Shown piece after piece: positions 6,955 to 15,850 of a DNA stretch of 53,418 bases. Origin of the DNA: DATKHF01 sp035510355. GTDB lineage: Bacteria > Patescibacteriota > Saccharimonadia > Saccharimonadales > UBA4665. The notes beneath the pieces are model-generated. The model did no database searches. It was given only the letters and a program-made list of their open reading frames with translations, and was not told the DNA's origin. Location: positions 1 to 53,418 of the forward strand of contig DATKHF010000027.1 in NCBI GenBank assembly GCA_035510355.1, read 5' to 3'. A program made the translations under genes and the position numbers. Each line of letters opens with the position of its first letter. The stretch's first letter is position 1.

Positions 6955-7075
6955 TAATAGATATACAGAGAGCAGCGAGAGATCTAGCTTGACGACCTGC
7001 CAGCAACCTACCAAACATTTAACGTGATGGTGTGGTGCTCCATCTAGCCCACCTACGGGAACGATATTGATTTAA
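6955..7075 (+). promoter_or_regulatory. SAM-I-clan riboswitch upstream of metK
   Basis: The segment carries S-box hallmarks: AGAG kink sequence, GAGAGATCTAGCTTGACGACC, the conserved CCAGCAACC, then a GGTGTGGTGCTCC...TAGCCCACC arm and GGGAACGAT at the 3' side. Placement before metK, which makes SAM, fits feedback control. It departs from the textbook SAM-I consensus (CAGCAACC instead of CGGCAACC and unusual P3/P4), so SAM-I/IV or SAM-IV is possible. No strong terminator is seen; the weak hairpin ATTGAT/ATCAAT lies between the aptamer and the AAGGA ribosome site, which points to translational control. Confidence 0.8.
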
Positions 7076-7112
7076 TCAATTCTTTCTCGATCATAGGTAG
7101 AAAGGACTCCTA

Positions 7113-8237
7113 GTGCCGAATACTATTAACAACTCCACGCTTTTTACGAGCGAGTCAGTCTGCGCTGGCCACCCCGATAAAATATGTGATGCCATTAGTG
7201 ATGCGATTCTAGACGCCGCCTTACAACAGGATCCTCAATCACGAACGGGCATAGAAACGGTTGCAGGAGCAAACCAGATTTGTTTATTTGGTGAAATTAA
7301 AACTAAAGCTATCATAGATTATGAAACTATTGTTAGGGCTAAAGTCCAAGCCCTTGGCTACACTAATCCGTCGTGGGGATTTAGCCAAGAGTCTACGTTT
7401 AGTAATGACATTCATGAACAGTCACCTGAAATCGCTCAAGGAGTCGATCAGGATGGTGCCGGCGATCAAGGTATGATGTTTGGTTATGCCTGCGATGAAA
7501 CGCCCGAGCTTATGCCTATGCCCATAATGCTTGCTCATGCGTTAACTCGACGCATTGACGATGCGCGTGAAAGTGGTGAACTGAAATGGTTACGGCCAGA
7601 TGGCAAGGCGCAGGTAACGGTGCGTTACGAAGGTGGAAAACCTGTCGCCATTGAAAAAGCAGTTGTTGCAGTAGCACACGACGAAGCTGTTAGCGCCGAG
7701 CAAGTTCGTGCTGATGTGATAGAAAAAATAATCAAACCAGTGCTCAATAAATATAAGTTTGAGTTGCCTGCCGACAATAATATTACAGTTAATGGTACAG
7801 GTTTGTGGCATATTCCTGGGCCCGAGAGTGATGCTGGGCTAACGGGCCGCAAAATCGTCGTTGATACTTACGGTGGTTATGCACGTGTTGGTGGTGGAGC
7901 CTTCAGCGGTAAAGACCCCAGCAAAGTGGATCGGTCTGGAGCCTATGCCGCACGGTATATTGCTAAGAATATAGTCGCTAAAGGCTTAGCGATAAAATGT
8001 GAAGTTGGTCTAGCCTACGTAATCGGTCAACCATTGCCGTTGATGCAGACAATTGATTGCTTCAATACGGCTACCGTAAGCGAGCAGGAACTATATGATT
8101 TCAAGGAAAAGCTTATAGACACGAGCGTCAAAGGAATTCTTGAAAAACTGAATCTTGGTCGCTCGATCTATAGCCAAACGAGCGCCTATGGGCACTTTGG
8201 CAAAGCTGACTTGCCATGGGAACAAATCGCCAGCTAG
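7113..8237 (+). CDS. metK: S-adenosylmethionine synthetase (374 aa)
   Basis: Makes SAM from methionine and ATP. Family motifs are present: SESVCAGHPDK (13-23), the ATP-binding GAGDQGMMFGYA (115-126) and the phosphate-loop GGGAFSGKD (260-268), followed by KVDRSGAYAARYIAKN. Length is normal for the family. It starts with GTG at 7113, with AAAGGA upstream. It is the first housekeeping gene after the element and is preceded by a SAM-sensing RNA. The gene ends 3 nt before the convergent ABC permease. The identification is certain. Confidence 0.98.
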   Translation: MPNTINNSTLFTSESVCAGHPDKICDAISDAILDAALQQDPQSRTGIETVAGANQICLFGEIKTKAIIDYETIVRAKVQALGYTNPSWGFSQESTFSNDIHEQSPEIAQGVDQDGAGDQGMMFGYACDETPELMPMPIMLAHALTRRIDDARESGELKWLRPDGKAQVTVRYEGGKPVAIEKAVVAVAHDEAVSAEQVRADVIEKIIKPVLNKYKFELPADNNITVNGTGLWHIPGPESDAGLTGRKIVVDTYGGYARVGGGAFSGKDPSKVDRSGAYAARYIAKNIVAKGLAIKCEVGLAYVIGQPLPLMQTIDCFNTATVSEQELYDFKEKLIDTSVKGILEKLNLGRSIYSQTSAYGHFGKADLPWEQIAS

Positions 8238-8240
8238 TAA

Positions 8241-9923
8241 CTACTCATTTTCGAGGTCGCGGTAGTGAAATCTCGTCGCGCCAAATAGAATCAACGCCAT
8301 ACCGAGTCCGAACATAATAAGCACGATGTGCCAATTAGGGTTTGTGGCTGGAGCAAGCGTGACTTGATTTAATAGGGAAGTGTCTTTTATCCAATGGTTA
8401 AGGTTAACACCTGAGCTCAGCAAATCAACGAGAAACGACCAAACCAAAACCCCGTACGCTACAATACTGGTCAAGCGTGGTCTGAAACCAAAAGCTAGTG
8501 CGCCAATACCGAGCGTCAAAATAACCGGCGCTAGACTATTAACGCTAGCTTTTAGGAGTGTATAAAATGGAACCCCCAGATGTTGACTAGTAGTACTAAG
8601 CCAGGTACCGAGAGCGGTTATGAGCCCTGCGGCTGCAACACTAGTTAGAATTAAAAGAATTCGGCCTAAGAACAGCCGAGTCCGACCAACTGGCCTAACG
8701 AGTAAGTTATCTAAGTAGCCCTCCGATTCATCTTTACGTAGAGCACTAATCGCACTTGCGGCATAGGCCATTATAAGAATCATTTGCAAGAAAAAGACAA
8801 TACCGAGAAAGGCTTGGGCGCTATTTATGGCTGCAGTATGCTCTAGATTGCCAAGCCTATGCCCGACACCCGCGGATTGGTTGAAAGCCTGAACTGCTGT
8901 TTTCGTCAGCGCACCATATAGGATAGCTGATAGCCCAATAGCTGTTAACCAACTAACGGTTGTTGTTCGCGTTAAACGTACGGCTGCAGCCAGCGGACTA
9001 TTAAGTAATTTGGTACGTGGTTTAGCAGTAGCTTTCTCGGCAAAGATACTATCACCCAGATCTCGTTTACCAGCCAGATAAACCGTTGCAATGGTAAGCA
9101 AGATGGTTACTATTCCTATCGGGATGAGCCATAGAGAGCGGCTCGTGTCGAGCGGACTAAGTTTTTCGACCCATCCCAGCGGCGTAATATTTAATAACCA
9201 CGTAGCACTCGTTGTATCAGCTACGGCCCGGAATAAAAAACTAACACCTAGGACGAGTGCCGTTAAGCTTGCGGCCCCACTTCGAGTTGGCAGTAACTGA
9301 CTTGCTAAGGCGCCGACCAACATGAACATCAGGATGCCGCTAACTACGGTTAGACCAAAAAATAGAGCGGCACTGGTATTGAAGTTTATAGCGTTATTCT
9401 TGCCAATTAGGGCGAAGATGCCACTGATAATTGCATAAAAGACAGTCAGCGTAACGCCTATGCCCGACAGTACATTAATGGTTGCACGCCTTGCGGTCGT
9501 TCGACCAAGTAATAATAGCTCCCAACGGCCAGCGCTTTCTTCGCCGCGAAGTAGCTTAGTTACAAGTAGCAGAGCCCAAATTGACCCCACGATAACCATG
9601 ATACCTCCAGTATTCCAGGCAATGTAACCTGATACCTCAGTAACATGCTTGGCTGAACCTAAGATTACTTCAATCCCTGAGTTCTTAGTAAATGCCTCAG
9701 CAACCTTTAGTCGTAAAGCTGGAGTAGTATATGCGTCTACATAGCCGATTCCCTTAGCGGCAACGTAACCACCAAAGACTAGGGCCCACAATATGCCACT
9801 CCGTAGGGTTCGGCGAATTGTAAATCGACTAATTACCGTACGTGGCCAGCTAAACTGTTTCATAGAAATAGATTGTTCGGAACCTTTAAGATTATCCATG
9901 GCCATGAGGTTTTTCATCACCAT
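8241..9923 (-). CDS. ABC-2-type exporter permease, TnrB3-like (560 aa)
   Basis: A large membrane protein with about 12 hydrophobic segments in two similar halves, of the type called exporter of polyketide antibiotics (COG3559). Landmarks are TLRSGILWALVFGGY near the N-terminus, the EESAGRWELLLLGRTTARR loop and its repeat DESEGYLDNLLVRPVGRTRL in the second half, which show internal duplication. It pairs with the ATPase gene just upstream, whose end it overlaps by 32 nt. The first 15 or so codons hold several alternative ATGs (9923, 9917, 9899) and the true start is uncertain. Substrate unknown; drug or lipid export is inferred from family. Confidence 0.85.
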   Translation of the reverse strand: MVMKNLMAMDNLKGSEQSISMKQFSWPRTVISRFTIRRTLRSGILWALVFGGYVAAKGIGYVDAYTTPALRLKVAEAFTKNSGIEVILGSAKHVTEVSGYIAWNTGGIMVIVGSIWALLLVTKLLRGEESAGRWELLLLGRTTARRATINVLSGIGVTLTVFYAIISGIFALIGKNNAINFNTSAALFFGLTVVSGILMFMLVGALASQLLPTRSGAASLTALVLGVSFLFRAVADTTSATWLLNITPLGWVEKLSPLDTSRSLWLIPIGIVTILLTIATVYLAGKRDLGDSIFAEKATAKPRTKLLNSPLAAAVRLTRTTTVSWLTAIGLSAILYGALTKTAVQAFNQSAGVGHRLGNLEHTAAINSAQAFLGIVFFLQMILIMAYAASAISALRKDESEGYLDNLLVRPVGRTRLFLGRILLILTSVAAAGLITALGTWLSTTSQHLGVPFYTLLKASVNSLAPVILTLGIGALAFGFRPRLTSIVAYGVLVWSFLVDLLSSGVNLNHWIKDTSLLNQVTLAPATNPNWHIVLIMFGLGMALILFGATRFHYRDLENE

Positions 9924-10791
9924 ATAGTGATAAGAATAATTCTTCGAGTGATGGCTCGCGGCTGAGGAGAGTCTTTGGTTTAGCGGCTGAGAGAACAGCT
10001 AGCAGTTCATCAATCGGACCACGAACTTGACAATTGAGCTGGTGACCAACAATTTTAACACTGCTAACTCCCTTAAGTCCTTTAATCGAGGGTGGTTTAT
10101 CATCAAAAGTTGCCTCAATACTGAGTGCAGACAGGTGCCGCATTTGGGCGAGAGTCCCGAGTTCAATTAGTTTACCGGCTCTTAGAATGGCAACTCGGTC
10201 GCACAGGGACTCGACTTCTTCAAGAATATGAGATGAGAGAAAGATGGTTTGACCGTTCGTCTTGGCCTCATCAATACTTTCCCTGAACGCTTGCTCCATT
10301 ATCGGGTCTAGCCCCGCCGTTGGTTCATCAAGAATTAATAAATCAGCTCTTGTTGCAAGGGCAGCAAGTAAATTTATTTTTTGACGATTACCCTTTGAAT
10401 AGGTTCGTACTTTTTTATTTTGATCAAACTTAAATCGCGTAATAAGCTCCTTAAGATACTTCCGATCAGTTTCACCATGAACCTTACCAAGTAGGTGGAG
10501 AGTCTCGGCGCCAGTGAGTGATGGCCAAAGAGTTGCTTCGCCAGGAACGTAAGCCACTCGTTTGTGGATAGCTATTTTATCTTTCTGACAATCTAGTCCA
10601 AAGATTGAAGCCCTACCAGATGTTGGTCTAATGAGGCCAAGCAAGAGACGGATAGTTGTTGTTTTACCGGCTCCATTTGGCCCGAGGTAGCCGAGTACTT
10701 CACCTTTGTATACTTCTAAGTCCAGATTATCGAGGGCGGCACTAGAGCCATAGCGCTTTGTCAAACCGGCAGCATTAATGATGACGTCCAT
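9892..10791 (-). CDS. ABC transporter ATP-binding protein (299 aa)
   Basis: The ATPase of the exporter: Walker A GPNGAGKTT (about 38-46), signature YSKGNRQKINLLAAL, Walker B LLILDEPTAGLD and switch His in SSHILEE. A C-terminal extension of about 85 residues is typical of DrrA/CcmA-like subunits. It precedes and overlaps the permease gene and forms a two-gene operon. The minus-strand -10 TATACT (10798-10803) lies 6 nt before ATG, so its mRNA is probably leaderless. Confidence 0.93.
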   Translation of the reverse strand: MDVIINAAGLTKRYGSSAALDNLDLEVYKGEVLGYLGPNGAGKTTTIRLLLGLIRPTSGRASIFGLDCQKDKIAIHKRVAYVPGEATLWPSLTGAETLHLLGKVHGETDRKYLKELITRFKFDQNKKVRTYSKGNRQKINLLAALATRADLLILDEPTAGLDPIMEQAFRESIDEAKTNGQTIFLSSHILEEVESLCDRVAILRAGKLIELGTLAQMRHLSALSIEATFDDKPPSIKGLKGVSSVKIVGHQLNCQVRGPIDELLAVLSAAKPKTLLSREPSLEELFLSLYGDEKPHGHG

Positions 10792-10806
10792 AATTTTAGT
10801 ATATCA

Positions 10807-11988
10807 TTAGAGGTTTACATCAAAACCTTCAAGTTCGTCTGGCAAAAATCCTTTTGGATGTTTAAACCCAGCCTCCCATTTTGTACCTTTAGCGTAGCCA
10901 AGATTCTTCATTAATTTAGTAGGGGCATTACGTAAATGTAACGGTACCGGGAGGTCGGGGTATTCACGGGCTGCAGTTTGGGCCGTGCCCATGGCAGTTG
11001 TTACGGCTCGTGATTTAGGAGCCTTGGCCATAACGGCAGCACAATGAAAAAGATTATACTGACATTCTGGCATGCCGATTCGCTCGACTGCCTGAAACGT
11101 TGAAACGGCAAGATTAAGGGCAGCAGATGCAGCAAGGCCAATATCTTCGCTAGCAAAAACTACCATCCGGCGCGCTACAAACTTTGGGTCCTCACCCGCT
11201 TGCAGCATTCGCGCCAGGTAATAGAGTGTGGCACCTGGATCACTCCCACGCATGCTTTTTATAAAAGCGCTAATAACGTTGTAGTGAATCTCACCTGCTT
11301 TGTCGTAGCCTGGTACTCGTTTTTGAGCTGCTGTTTTAACAACTTCCTGAGAAATTGTGCCGGCCGTTAACTGAGTAGCTAGTTCTAAGTTGCCAAGTGC
11401 CACACGGGCGTCGCCACCACTGAGTTCAGCGAGTAAATCGATGCTAGCAGCCGGTAGCCGTTTGGTCGTAAGCTTTTCGGTTTTAGCGGCATTTTTAAGA
11501 ATTACAATGATCTCTTCTTTGCTCAGCGGCTCAAGCACCAATACCCGCGAGCGTGACAGTAATGGGTTAATTACTTCAAAGCTCGGGTTTTCAGTCGTGG
11601 CACCGATTAATACAATCGTTCCATTTTCAACGTGCGGTAGAAAAGCATCTTGTTGAGCCTTATTAAATCGGTGAATTTCATCCACAAATAGAATTGTCGT
11701 TAGCCCCAAGCGTTGGTTCTGGGCAGCACGCTCAATAACCTTAACGACGTCGGCCTTACCCGAAGTCACAGCACTAAGTTCAACAAATTCGGCTCCTGTC
11801 TCGCGGGCTATGATTCGAGCTAGCGTGGTTTTGCCGCTGCCGGGTGGCCCCCATAGTATTAGGCTGGTGGGCTGCTTTTTCTGAGCGATTTCATGAATGA
11901 TTTTACCGGAAGTCACAAGATGCTCTTGTCCGATAACCTCACTTAATTTTTCCGGCCGCATTCGTTCAGCCAATGGTCTGCTGTCCAT
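10807..11988 (-). CDS. rarA: Replication-associated recombination protein A (393 aa)
   Basis: AAA+ ATPase of the RarA/MgsA/WRNIP1 family acting at stalled replication forks. Walker A GPPGSGKTT (47-55), Walker B ILFVDEIHRF with DEIH 103-106, sensor 1 IGATTENPS, sensor 2 GGDARVALG, then the C-terminal tetramerisation part (YNVISAFIKSMRGSDPGATLYYLARML, RRMVVFASEDIGLA). Full length. The -10 TACAAT (11996-12001, minus strand) lies 7 nt from the start, so leaderless. The C-terminal part is the family that the element's orphan protein at 864-1787 resembles. Confidence 0.96.
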   Translation of the reverse strand: MDSRPLAERMRPEKLSEVIGQEHLVTSGKIIHEIAQKKQPTSLILWGPPGSGKTTLARIIARETGAEFVELSAVTSGKADVVKVIERAAQNQRLGLTTILFVDEIHRFNKAQQDAFLPHVENGTIVLIGATTENPSFEVINPLLSRSRVLVLEPLSKEEIIVILKNAAKTEKLTTKRLPAASIDLLAELSGGDARVALGNLELATQLTAGTISQEVVKTAAQKRVPGYDKAGEIHYNVISAFIKSMRGSDPGATLYYLARMLQAGEDPKFVARRMVVFASEDIGLAASAALNLAVSTFQAVERIGMPECQYNLFHCAAVMAKAPKSRAVTTAMGTAQTAAREYPDLPVPLHLRNAPTKLMKNLGYAKGTKWEAGFKHPKGFLPDELEGFDVNL

Positions 11989-12022
11989 AGTATCTATTGT
12001 ACGCCACCAAGAGATTACGCTG

Positions 12023-12051
12023 TTGCGTATAAGAGGAGCTTATGCTATAAT
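12023..12051 (+). promoter_or_regulatory. Promoter of typA
   Basis: TTGCGT (12023-12028), a 17-nt spacer and TATAAT (12046-12051) with an upstream TGC extension. Predicted start is near 12058, giving a leader of about 40 nt that contains the hairpin described next. Confidence 0.75.
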
Positions 12052-12067
12052 TACAGATAAGGAAGCT

Positions 12068-12092
12068 AGGCGCTGACCGCGGCGTCTTTTTT
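12068..12092 (+). terminator. Attenuator-like hairpin in the typA leader
   Basis: AGGCGC (12068-12073) pairs with GCGTCT (12082-12087, one G-U pair) around an 8-nt loop and is followed by six T (12087-12092), only a few nt before ATG 12098. It lies entirely between promoter and start codon and no Shine-Dalgarno is visible. It has the form of a short intrinsic terminator; function in attenuation is inferred. Confidence 0.5.
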
Positions 12093-12097
12093 ATATC

Positions 12098-13924
12098 ATG
12101 GAAAGTACCCAAGACCCATCGAAAATTCGTAATATTGCAATTATTGCTCACGTTGACCACGGCAAGACAACGCTGGTTGACGGTCTGCTCAAGCAGTCTA
12201 AAACCTTTCGTGATAACCAAGCAGAAATGAACCAAGATCTTATTATGGACAGCGGTGATCAGGAACGTGAACGTGGTATAACAATTACCGCCAAAGTCAC
12301 GGCCGTCCAGCACGGTGATTATCGGATCAACATTATTGATACACCAGGTCACGCCGATTTTAGTGGTGAGGTCGAACGTACACTTAATCTAGCTGATGGA
12401 TGTTTACTGATTGTTGATGCCCAGGAGGGCCCAATGCCTCAGACTAAGTTTGTGTTGGAAAAGGCTCTGGAAGCAAATCTGAGGCCGATCGTTATTATTA
12501 ATAAGATTGACAAGTCTGGAGCACGTATTGCTGAAGTTGAAGATGAGCTGGCCGATCTCTTTTTAGAATTGGCTGTTCATGAGGATCAGTTGCACTACCC
12601 AGTCTATTACGCTATCGGTCGTGCTGGTAAAGCTTGGGTAAAACCACCAAGTGATCAAGAGGCCACCGCCGATCTTGACCCAATTTTTGACGCTATCATT
12701 GAAAAAATTCCGGCACCGACGATTGAGCTCAACAAGCCCTTCCAAATGCTAGTCACCGCTCTGGCATGGGACAGCTACAAAGGTAAGTACGCTATCGGTC
12801 GGATTACCCGTGGTCGAATTAAAGCCGGTGCTCAAGTAGCACTTTGCAAAAAAGATGGCACGCTTACAAAAGCTAAAGTCGACACGGTGTTTATGAGTCA
12901 TGGTGTTAGTAAGTTTGAGGTTCCAGAGAGCGTTGCCGGTGACATAGTTCAGCTAACTGGTGTCAGTGATGCGCAAATTGGCGAAACTATTGCCGATGTC
13001 GCTCAGCCAGAAGCTCTACCAACTATTGAAGTAGAGGCGCCTACACTGCGTATTTATCTTGGCCCAAACACCAGCCCATTCAAGGGCCAAGAAGGCGAGT
13101 TTAGTACATCACGACAAATTAGCGAACGTCTTCAAAAAGAGCTGGAGACTAACGTCAGTTTACAAGTAGAAGAAGCCGGTATTGGCTTTACGGTAGCTGG
13201 TCGTGGCGAACTCCACCTGGGTGTACTTATTGAAACGATGCGCCGTGAGGGTTACGAATTTGAAGTTGGCCGACCCCAAGTTGTGACCCATGAAGAAAAT
13301 GGCCAAACTATGGAACCCGTCGAAGAAGTTATTATTGAAGTGCCAGCTGAGCAGGTTGGGACTGTTCAAATGGAACTCGGGCAAAGGCGTGCAAAATTAC
13401 AAGAACAATTCGCCAGCCCTAAGGGCGTTACTAAATTAATCTACGAAATGCCAACACGGGCATTACTTGGTATGCGTAACATTTTGCTGACTAATACCAA
13501 AGGCACAATTGTTATGAATAGCTTGGTCACCGGTTTTGAAGCTCAGGGTGCTGCGCTGCAGCAATTACGAAACGGCGTTCTCATTTCGTATGAAGCTGGA
13601 ACAACCACTCCGTATTCACTAGAAACTGCCGAAGCTCGTGGCACGATTTTTGTCGGACCAGCTGAGAAAGTCTACGCTGGTCAGATTATCGGTCTCAATA
13701 CGCGTCAAGAAGATATGGAAATTAATGTCTGTAAAGCCAAACACCTTACTAATATGCGTTCTAGTTCCAGTGATGGGGTGGTGCAGCTAACGCCACCGAC
13801 GATCTTTAGCCTTGAACAATGTCTAGACTTTATCGAAAACGATGAACTGCTTGAGGTGACGCCTAAGAATTTACGTCTACGTAAACGAGAGCTTGATCCC
13901 ATAAAGCGCAAGCGCCAAAAGTAA
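12098..13924 (+). CDS. typA: GTP-binding protein TypA/BipA (608 aa)
   Basis: A translational GTPase related to EF-G that binds 70S ribosomes and helps growth under stress and 50S assembly. G1 AHVDHGKTT (18-26), the ERERGIT switch I (57-63), G3 DTPGH (81-85) and G4 NKID (135-138) are present. EF-G-like domains II, III and V follow, and a BipA-specific C-terminal domain ends in LRLRKRELDPIKRKRQK. Normal length. It is divergent from rarA and convergent with the CNNM-type gene. It has its own promoter with an attenuator-like leader. Confidence 0.97.
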   Translation: MESTQDPSKIRNIAIIAHVDHGKTTLVDGLLKQSKTFRDNQAEMNQDLIMDSGDQERERGITITAKVTAVQHGDYRINIIDTPGHADFSGEVERTLNLADGCLLIVDAQEGPMPQTKFVLEKALEANLRPIVIINKIDKSGARIAEVEDELADLFLELAVHEDQLHYPVYYAIGRAGKAWVKPPSDQEATADLDPIFDAIIEKIPAPTIELNKPFQMLVTALAWDSYKGKYAIGRITRGRIKAGAQVALCKKDGTLTKAKVDTVFMSHGVSKFEVPESVAGDIVQLTGVSDAQIGETIADVAQPEALPTIEVEAPTLRIYLGPNTSPFKGQEGEFSTSRQISERLQKELETNVSLQVEEAGIGFTVAGRGELHLGVLIETMRREGYEFEVGRPQVVTHEENGQTMEPVEEVIIEVPAEQVGTVQMELGQRRAKLQEQFASPKGVTKLIYEMPTRALLGMRNILLTNTKGTIVMNSLVTGFEAQGAALQQLRNGVLISYEAGTTTPYSLETAEARGTIFVGPAEKVYAGQIIGLNTRQEDMEINVCKAKHLTNMRSSSSDGVVQLTPPTIFSLEQCLDFIENDELLEVTPKNLRLRKRELDPIKRKRQK

Positions 13925-13941
13925 CCATACACATATTCTAC

Positions 13942-14919
13942 TTAGCGATTTTTAGCACGATCGGTTTCATCCTCGATCTCATGCCCAACAATTTCCTCAA
14001 TCAGGTCTTCAATTGTCACGATGCCAACAATTTTATCGTCGTGCTCTACTGGTAGTAAGTGCGTACCGCTACTGATGAATTTACGAAACAGCGTATCAAG
14101 TGCCATTTTATAGCCAATAAGCTGGCACGGATGAAGCGGTAAGTCTTCGACACGTGGGGGCTCTTCATCAAAGTCCCAATCAATGAGATCTTTCATGAGC
14201 AATAAACCGTAGCACTTAGTTAGGTGCTGGTCGAAGACCGGAATTCGACTGCGGCTAATATCTTTAATTTCGTCAATCTTACTGCTATCAATAATAGTGT
14301 CTGGCGTGAGCCAGTAGACGCGTCCAATTTCAGTCATAATGTCACGCACATGTTTTTCGCTAAGTTGTAAGGCGCCTTGCATGATTTCAACTTCGTCACT
14401 GTCGAGCTCACTACCTCGCTGATCAGAGTGCTCGGCAATTAAAATACCGAGCTCACTACGACTTTGCAAATGTTGCATTTCCGGGCCGAGTAGTTTTGTG
14501 AGTAGTAGCTGTAACGGCTTGGAGATGGGGTAGGTAATCAGAATCATAATGCGCAGTAAGGGCTCTAACCGTCCGGTATATCGTAATGCATTGCGAGCAA
14601 AAAAGGCTTGGGGCAGTACTTCGCCAAAGACCACAATTAATAGTGTGCTAATTATTAACGCGGCCCAACCGTTAAAGTGTTGTTCGAGTACGAGTGACGT
14701 TGCTGAGATAACGGCAACGTTAGCTAGTAAAATGCTGGCAAGTGTGAGGTGACTATTAGCTCGCAGTGGCAGCAATCGACGAGCGTAGGTGTTTCCGAGT
14801 TTGGCTTTTCGCCGCAAGTCATCGACATCGAGTGACATCAACGCAACATTTAACCCCGAGCAAATTGCAGAGAAGAGTACAAGTAGTGCAACGACGATTA
14901 AACTAATAAGTATTGTCAT
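13942..14919 (-). CDS. CNNM/CorC-type membrane protein with CBS pair (325 aa)
   Basis: An N-terminal DUF21/CNNM transmembrane domain (hydrophobic segments at about 3-23, 57-80, 85-105 and 120-140, with the FGEVLPQAFFARN signature) is followed by two CBS domains (about 190-315, ending GIVTIEDLIEEIVGHEIEDE). The family includes Mg/Co efflux proteins and the misnamed hemolysins. The C-terminal CorC_HlyC transporter-associated domain found in many members is missing, since the protein stops right after the CBS pair. A TACAAT -10 lies 15 nt upstream of the start, giving a very short leader. Magnesium-related transport is the family-based guess. Confidence 0.88.
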   Translation of the reverse strand: MTILISLIVVALLVLFSAICSGLNVALMSLDVDDLRRKAKLGNTYARRLLPLRANSHLTLASILLANVAVISATSLVLEQHFNGWAALIISTLLIVVFGEVLPQAFFARNALRYTGRLEPLLRIMILITYPISKPLQLLLTKLLGPEMQHLQSRSELGILIAEHSDQRGSELDSDEVEIMQGALQLSEKHVRDIMTEIGRVYWLTPDTIIDSSKIDEIKDISRSRIPVFDQHLTKCYGLLLMKDLIDWDFDEEPPRVEDLPLHPCQLIGYKMALDTLFRKFISSGTHLLPVEHDDKIVGIVTIEDLIEEIVGHEIEDETDRAKNR

Positions 14920-15022
14920 AAGTTGCTATTGGTTATTGTAACAGGACTTGCCCAACGACTAAAGAGTTGCTGATATGCTCATGCTTGAATATTACTCGAG
15001 CTGAGGCTATTATCAGCCTATA

Positions 15023-15799
15023 ATGAGTGAACGACAGCCAACCCTGATATTCGGCGCCGGGAATGCTCGGCGCCGTAATCGGTTTAAGGGACATCTGAAT
15101 ATTGAGCTATCTGACGATAATTTTCCACCGGTACAAGATCACGATGCTCATGAACGAGGGTATAAAAGCCCACTCACTTTATCAGCCGTTGAGGTGTCTA
15201 AGTATGCCGGCAGGGATGTTAGCTCCTACGAGGCCAGAATATACGCAGAACCGAGACGCGGAATAATCAATGCTTCGATGCTGCATCGCTATGTTACAGA
15301 CAGCGCCGTAATAATGAATGATGAACAGCGTGGTGCACTCAGGTACTTAAATAGTGAAGCAGCTAAGGCCGTGGATCTTCTCCCGAATCCCGAACAGCCA
15401 GACCAAACGTTTGCTGGTAGCTATATTTTTGGATTAAAAATGATGCAAGCTAGCGGTAAAATTAACATTTTTCATGCTCTGCCATTGTCATTTAAAGATA
15501 TTGTCAGTCGAAGATTTTATGCACACGATACAAAGCAATTTGCCACTGAGGTTGTCCAGTCTACCGTAAGCACTGTGTATAATTTGGCGCAAGTTGGCAT
15601 AGGGTCCCAGGAAGCCCTCTGTCTATTTGCTGCCAGCCCAGATGCTCAGAATACAATTGGGCCGTTGCACATATCCGATTCTGAAGATCAATGGAAGGTT
15701 AATGACGAACGCTCTAGGCACATACGGCTAACTCAGGCTGGCATTGGGCTTGCTCACTTACATTGTCGAGATGTTTTGATGGATTCGGTGCAACTATAA
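15023..15799 (+). CDS. Hypothetical protein (258 aa)
   Basis: I do not recognise a family. The protein is soluble, with a disordered charged N-terminus (FGAGNARRRNRFKGHLNIEL) and a helical middle and C-terminus. No membrane segment, metal motif or nucleotide-binding loop is visible. The start at 15023 is supported by a TATTAT -10 ending 9 nt before it (leaderless type). It stands alone between the CNNM gene and the PAP2 gene, in the same direction as the latter. Confidence 0.7.
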   Translation: MSERQPTLIFGAGNARRRNRFKGHLNIELSDDNFPPVQDHDAHERGYKSPLTLSAVEVSKYAGRDVSSYEARIYAEPRRGIINASMLHRYVTDSAVIMNDEQRGALRYLNSEAAKAVDLLPNPEQPDQTFAGSYIFGLKMMQASGKINIFHALPLSFKDIVSRRFYAHDTKQFATEVVQSTVSTVYNLAQVGIGSQEALCLFAASPDAQNTIGPLHISDSEDQWKVNDERSRHIRLTQAGIGLAHLHCRDVLMDSVQL

Positions 15800-15850
15800 T
15801 ATGTATATTTCTCGACCGGCATTGCCACATATCGTGCTACAATTATTGTC

